A stretch of 7,117 bases of DNA from NCBI GenBank assembly GCA_003520145.1, contig DOVJ01000101.1:1-7117 (forward strand), read 5' to 3'. The notes beneath the pieces are model-generated. The model was not told where the DNA came from. It saw nothing but the letters and a program-made list of their open reading frames with translations, and ran no database searches. Shown piece after piece: positions 6,082 to 7,117 of this stretch. A program made the translations under genes and the position numbers. The stretch comes from Eubacterium sp. (lineage in GTDB: Bacteria; Bacillota; Clostridia; Lachnospirales; Lachnospiraceae). Position 1 is the stretch's first letter, and the number at the start of each line of letters is the position of its first letter.

Positions 6082-7117
6082 CTCCAAGCACCTCCTCACT
6101 TAAGTTCTCACAGAATTCAAGAGAGAATCTCGAATCTCTGTTAACGATCTCATTGGCCTTCGCTAAGCTTTCCGTATAATCAGACAGCTTATAAGTAGTA
6201 GGCTTGCCGCTTCCAAAAGCCATCTGCGTAACAAGAGGCACAGCCTCATAATCCTTGATGAATACTTTGCCTGATTCGTCGTTAGTTATAGTAACCTTCG
6301 CCATAGCGCCCACCATCCTGTCAGCAGTTCCAGTTCCCGAATCAGCTGTAGAGTTGATGAAGTTTCCAAGCGAATAGTATACAAGCATCTTTCCGCCATC
6401 CGCTCTGTCATACATCTTAACAGGCTGTATCACGTGCGAATGTGCGCCGATCACAAGATCAACGCCCTGCTCGCTGAAGAAGTCGCACCAGTTAAGCACA
6501 ACCTGCGGCGCTGTATGGGTATATTCAACACCCCAGTGAGGACATACAACCACGAAGTCAGCAAGTGCTTTAGCCTTCTTGATATCCTCCGCCATCTCCT
6601 CTTCAACCATGAGATTGACTATATATGGCATATCTGACGGAAGCGGAATTCCGTTAGTTCCATAGGTGTAGTTAAGTATAGCAATCTTCACGCCATCCTT
6701 CTCATACACATATATGTAATCGTCCTGATGCTCCTGAGTCTTATTGATACCCAGATAAGCTATCTTCGGATACTTGCTCTCCCAGAAGTCTATACAGTTA
6801 AGGACGCCCTGTTTTCCTCTATCAAGCGTATGATTAGTAGCATGGAGTATGACATCAAAGCCAGCCTTAACAAGCGAATCACCAACCTCGTAAGCTCCGT
6901 TAAATGCTGGGTAGCCCGATAATCCTATGTCGCGACCGCCAAGTATAACCTCCTGATTAGCTATAGCGACATCAGCCTTCTGTATGTCCTCAGTCACATG
7001 AGCAAACATGTGATCATAATTATACGTGCCATCTGCCATCTTACCACTCTCGTTGATCGGATCATGAAGAAGCACATCACCTACCATCACTAATTCTATC
7101 GTAGTCGGAGTAAATCC
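6059..7117 (-). CDS. CapA family (PGA_cap) protein, N-terminus beyond window edge
   Basis: The frame is open to the right edge: codons before the GTG at 7090 continue as GFTPTTIEL, matching TPTEIKL of the downstream paralogue. That GTG is therefore internal and the gene is 5'-partial (352 residues seen). The same motif order is present in window numbering: MVGD (11-14) with His18, Asn54-x-Glu56, ATNHTLD (93-99), CPHWG (192-196), GAHSHV (224-229). By eye it is about 60% identical to the next gene through the core. Differences are an insertion around STADSGTGTAD (256-266) and a divergent C-terminal tail ending YKKQH. The missing part probably carries a signal or lipoprotein sequence as in its twin. 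It ends with TAA at 6059-6061, overlapping the twin by 23 nt, so the two are surely co-transcribed. It probably arose by tandem duplication. The reaction is unknown; a link to poly-gamma-glutamate or other envelope polymer is only family-level. Confidence 0.9.
   Translation of the reverse strand, partial: GFTPTTIELVMVGDVLLHDPINESGKMADGTYNYDHMFAHVTEDIQKADVAIANQEVILGGRDIGLSGYPAFNGAYEVGDSLVKAGFDVILHATNHTLDRGKQGVLNCIDFWESKYPKIAYLGINKTQEHQDDYIYVYEKDGVKIAILNYTYGTNGIPLPSDMPYIVNLMVEEEMAEDIKKAKALADFVVVCPHWGVEYTHTAPQVVLNWCDFFSEQGVDLVIGAHSHVIQPVKMYDRADGGKMLVYYSLGNFINSTADSGTGTADRMVGAMAKVTITNDESGKVFIKDYEAVPLVTQMAFGSGKPTTYKLSDYTESLAKANEIVNRDSRFSLEFCENLSEEVLGDAYKKQH
6091..6096 (-). promoter_or_regulatory. 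Ribosome binding site deciding the CapA lipoprotein start
   Basis: AGGAGG on the minus strand, 9 nt before ATG 6081-6079 and inside the coding end of the upstream CapA gene. It fixes the start at 6081 rather than the GTG at 6099. Confidence 0.8.

Noticed and set aside
6059..7090. CapA gene starting at GTG 7090
   Set aside because: That GTG encodes the Val within the conserved LVMVGD block, and the frame continues upstream to the window edge with residues matching the paralogue.

Overview
The window suggests a low-GC Gram-positive, most likely a clostridial gut- or rumen-type bacterium of the Lachnospiraceae kind. The grounds are strong AGGAGG/GGAGG ribosome sites, a lipoprotein signal with a Gram-positive-style Thr-rich linker, CapA-family lipoproteins and the general protein style. 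This is inferred from reading, not from a search. Every gene I can support lies on the minus strand, so transcription runs from high to low coordinates.

In transcription order: (1) 7117-4879 holds two tandem, overlapping genes for CapA (PGA_cap) family metallophosphatase-fold proteins. The first is cut by the window edge; the second is a complete lipoprotein. (2) 4878-4786 is a short intergenic region with a well-formed promoter (TTGACA, 19-nt spacer, extended -10 TGG-TAGAAT). Its spacer contains a run of eight G, and a perfect 10-bp inverted repeat brackets the -10. (3) 4785-208 is a compact four-gene cassette: a 166-residue protein with one N-terminal membrane anchor and no family I recognise, two MacB-like ABC proteins (ATPase fused to a four-helix permease, 650 and 550 residues), and a 140-residue site-2-protease-like (M50) membrane metalloprotease. 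The two ABC genes overlap as TAATG, and the second ABC gene and the protease overlap as ATGA, so the three are probably translationally coupled. (4) 142-1 is the start of a cyclophilin-type peptidyl-prolyl isomerase gene.

The cassette is the most interesting part. Its two ABC proteins look like halves of one heterodimeric MacB-type transporter (mechanotransmission or export type). They are co-produced with an intramembrane protease and an anchored extracytoplasmic protein in type II orientation, the orientation site-2 proteases usually cut. A peptide or protein processing-and-export system, or a self-protection system, is a reasonable inference, but the substrate is not evident. Sampled stretches of the cassette, especially the ABC genes, are visibly more AT-rich than the CapA and cyclophilin flanks, which suggests an acquired module between two housekeeping-type loci.

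No tRNA, rRNA, CRISPR, insertion sequence or convincing intrinsic terminator was seen. There is no gene-free stretch longer than 300 bases.
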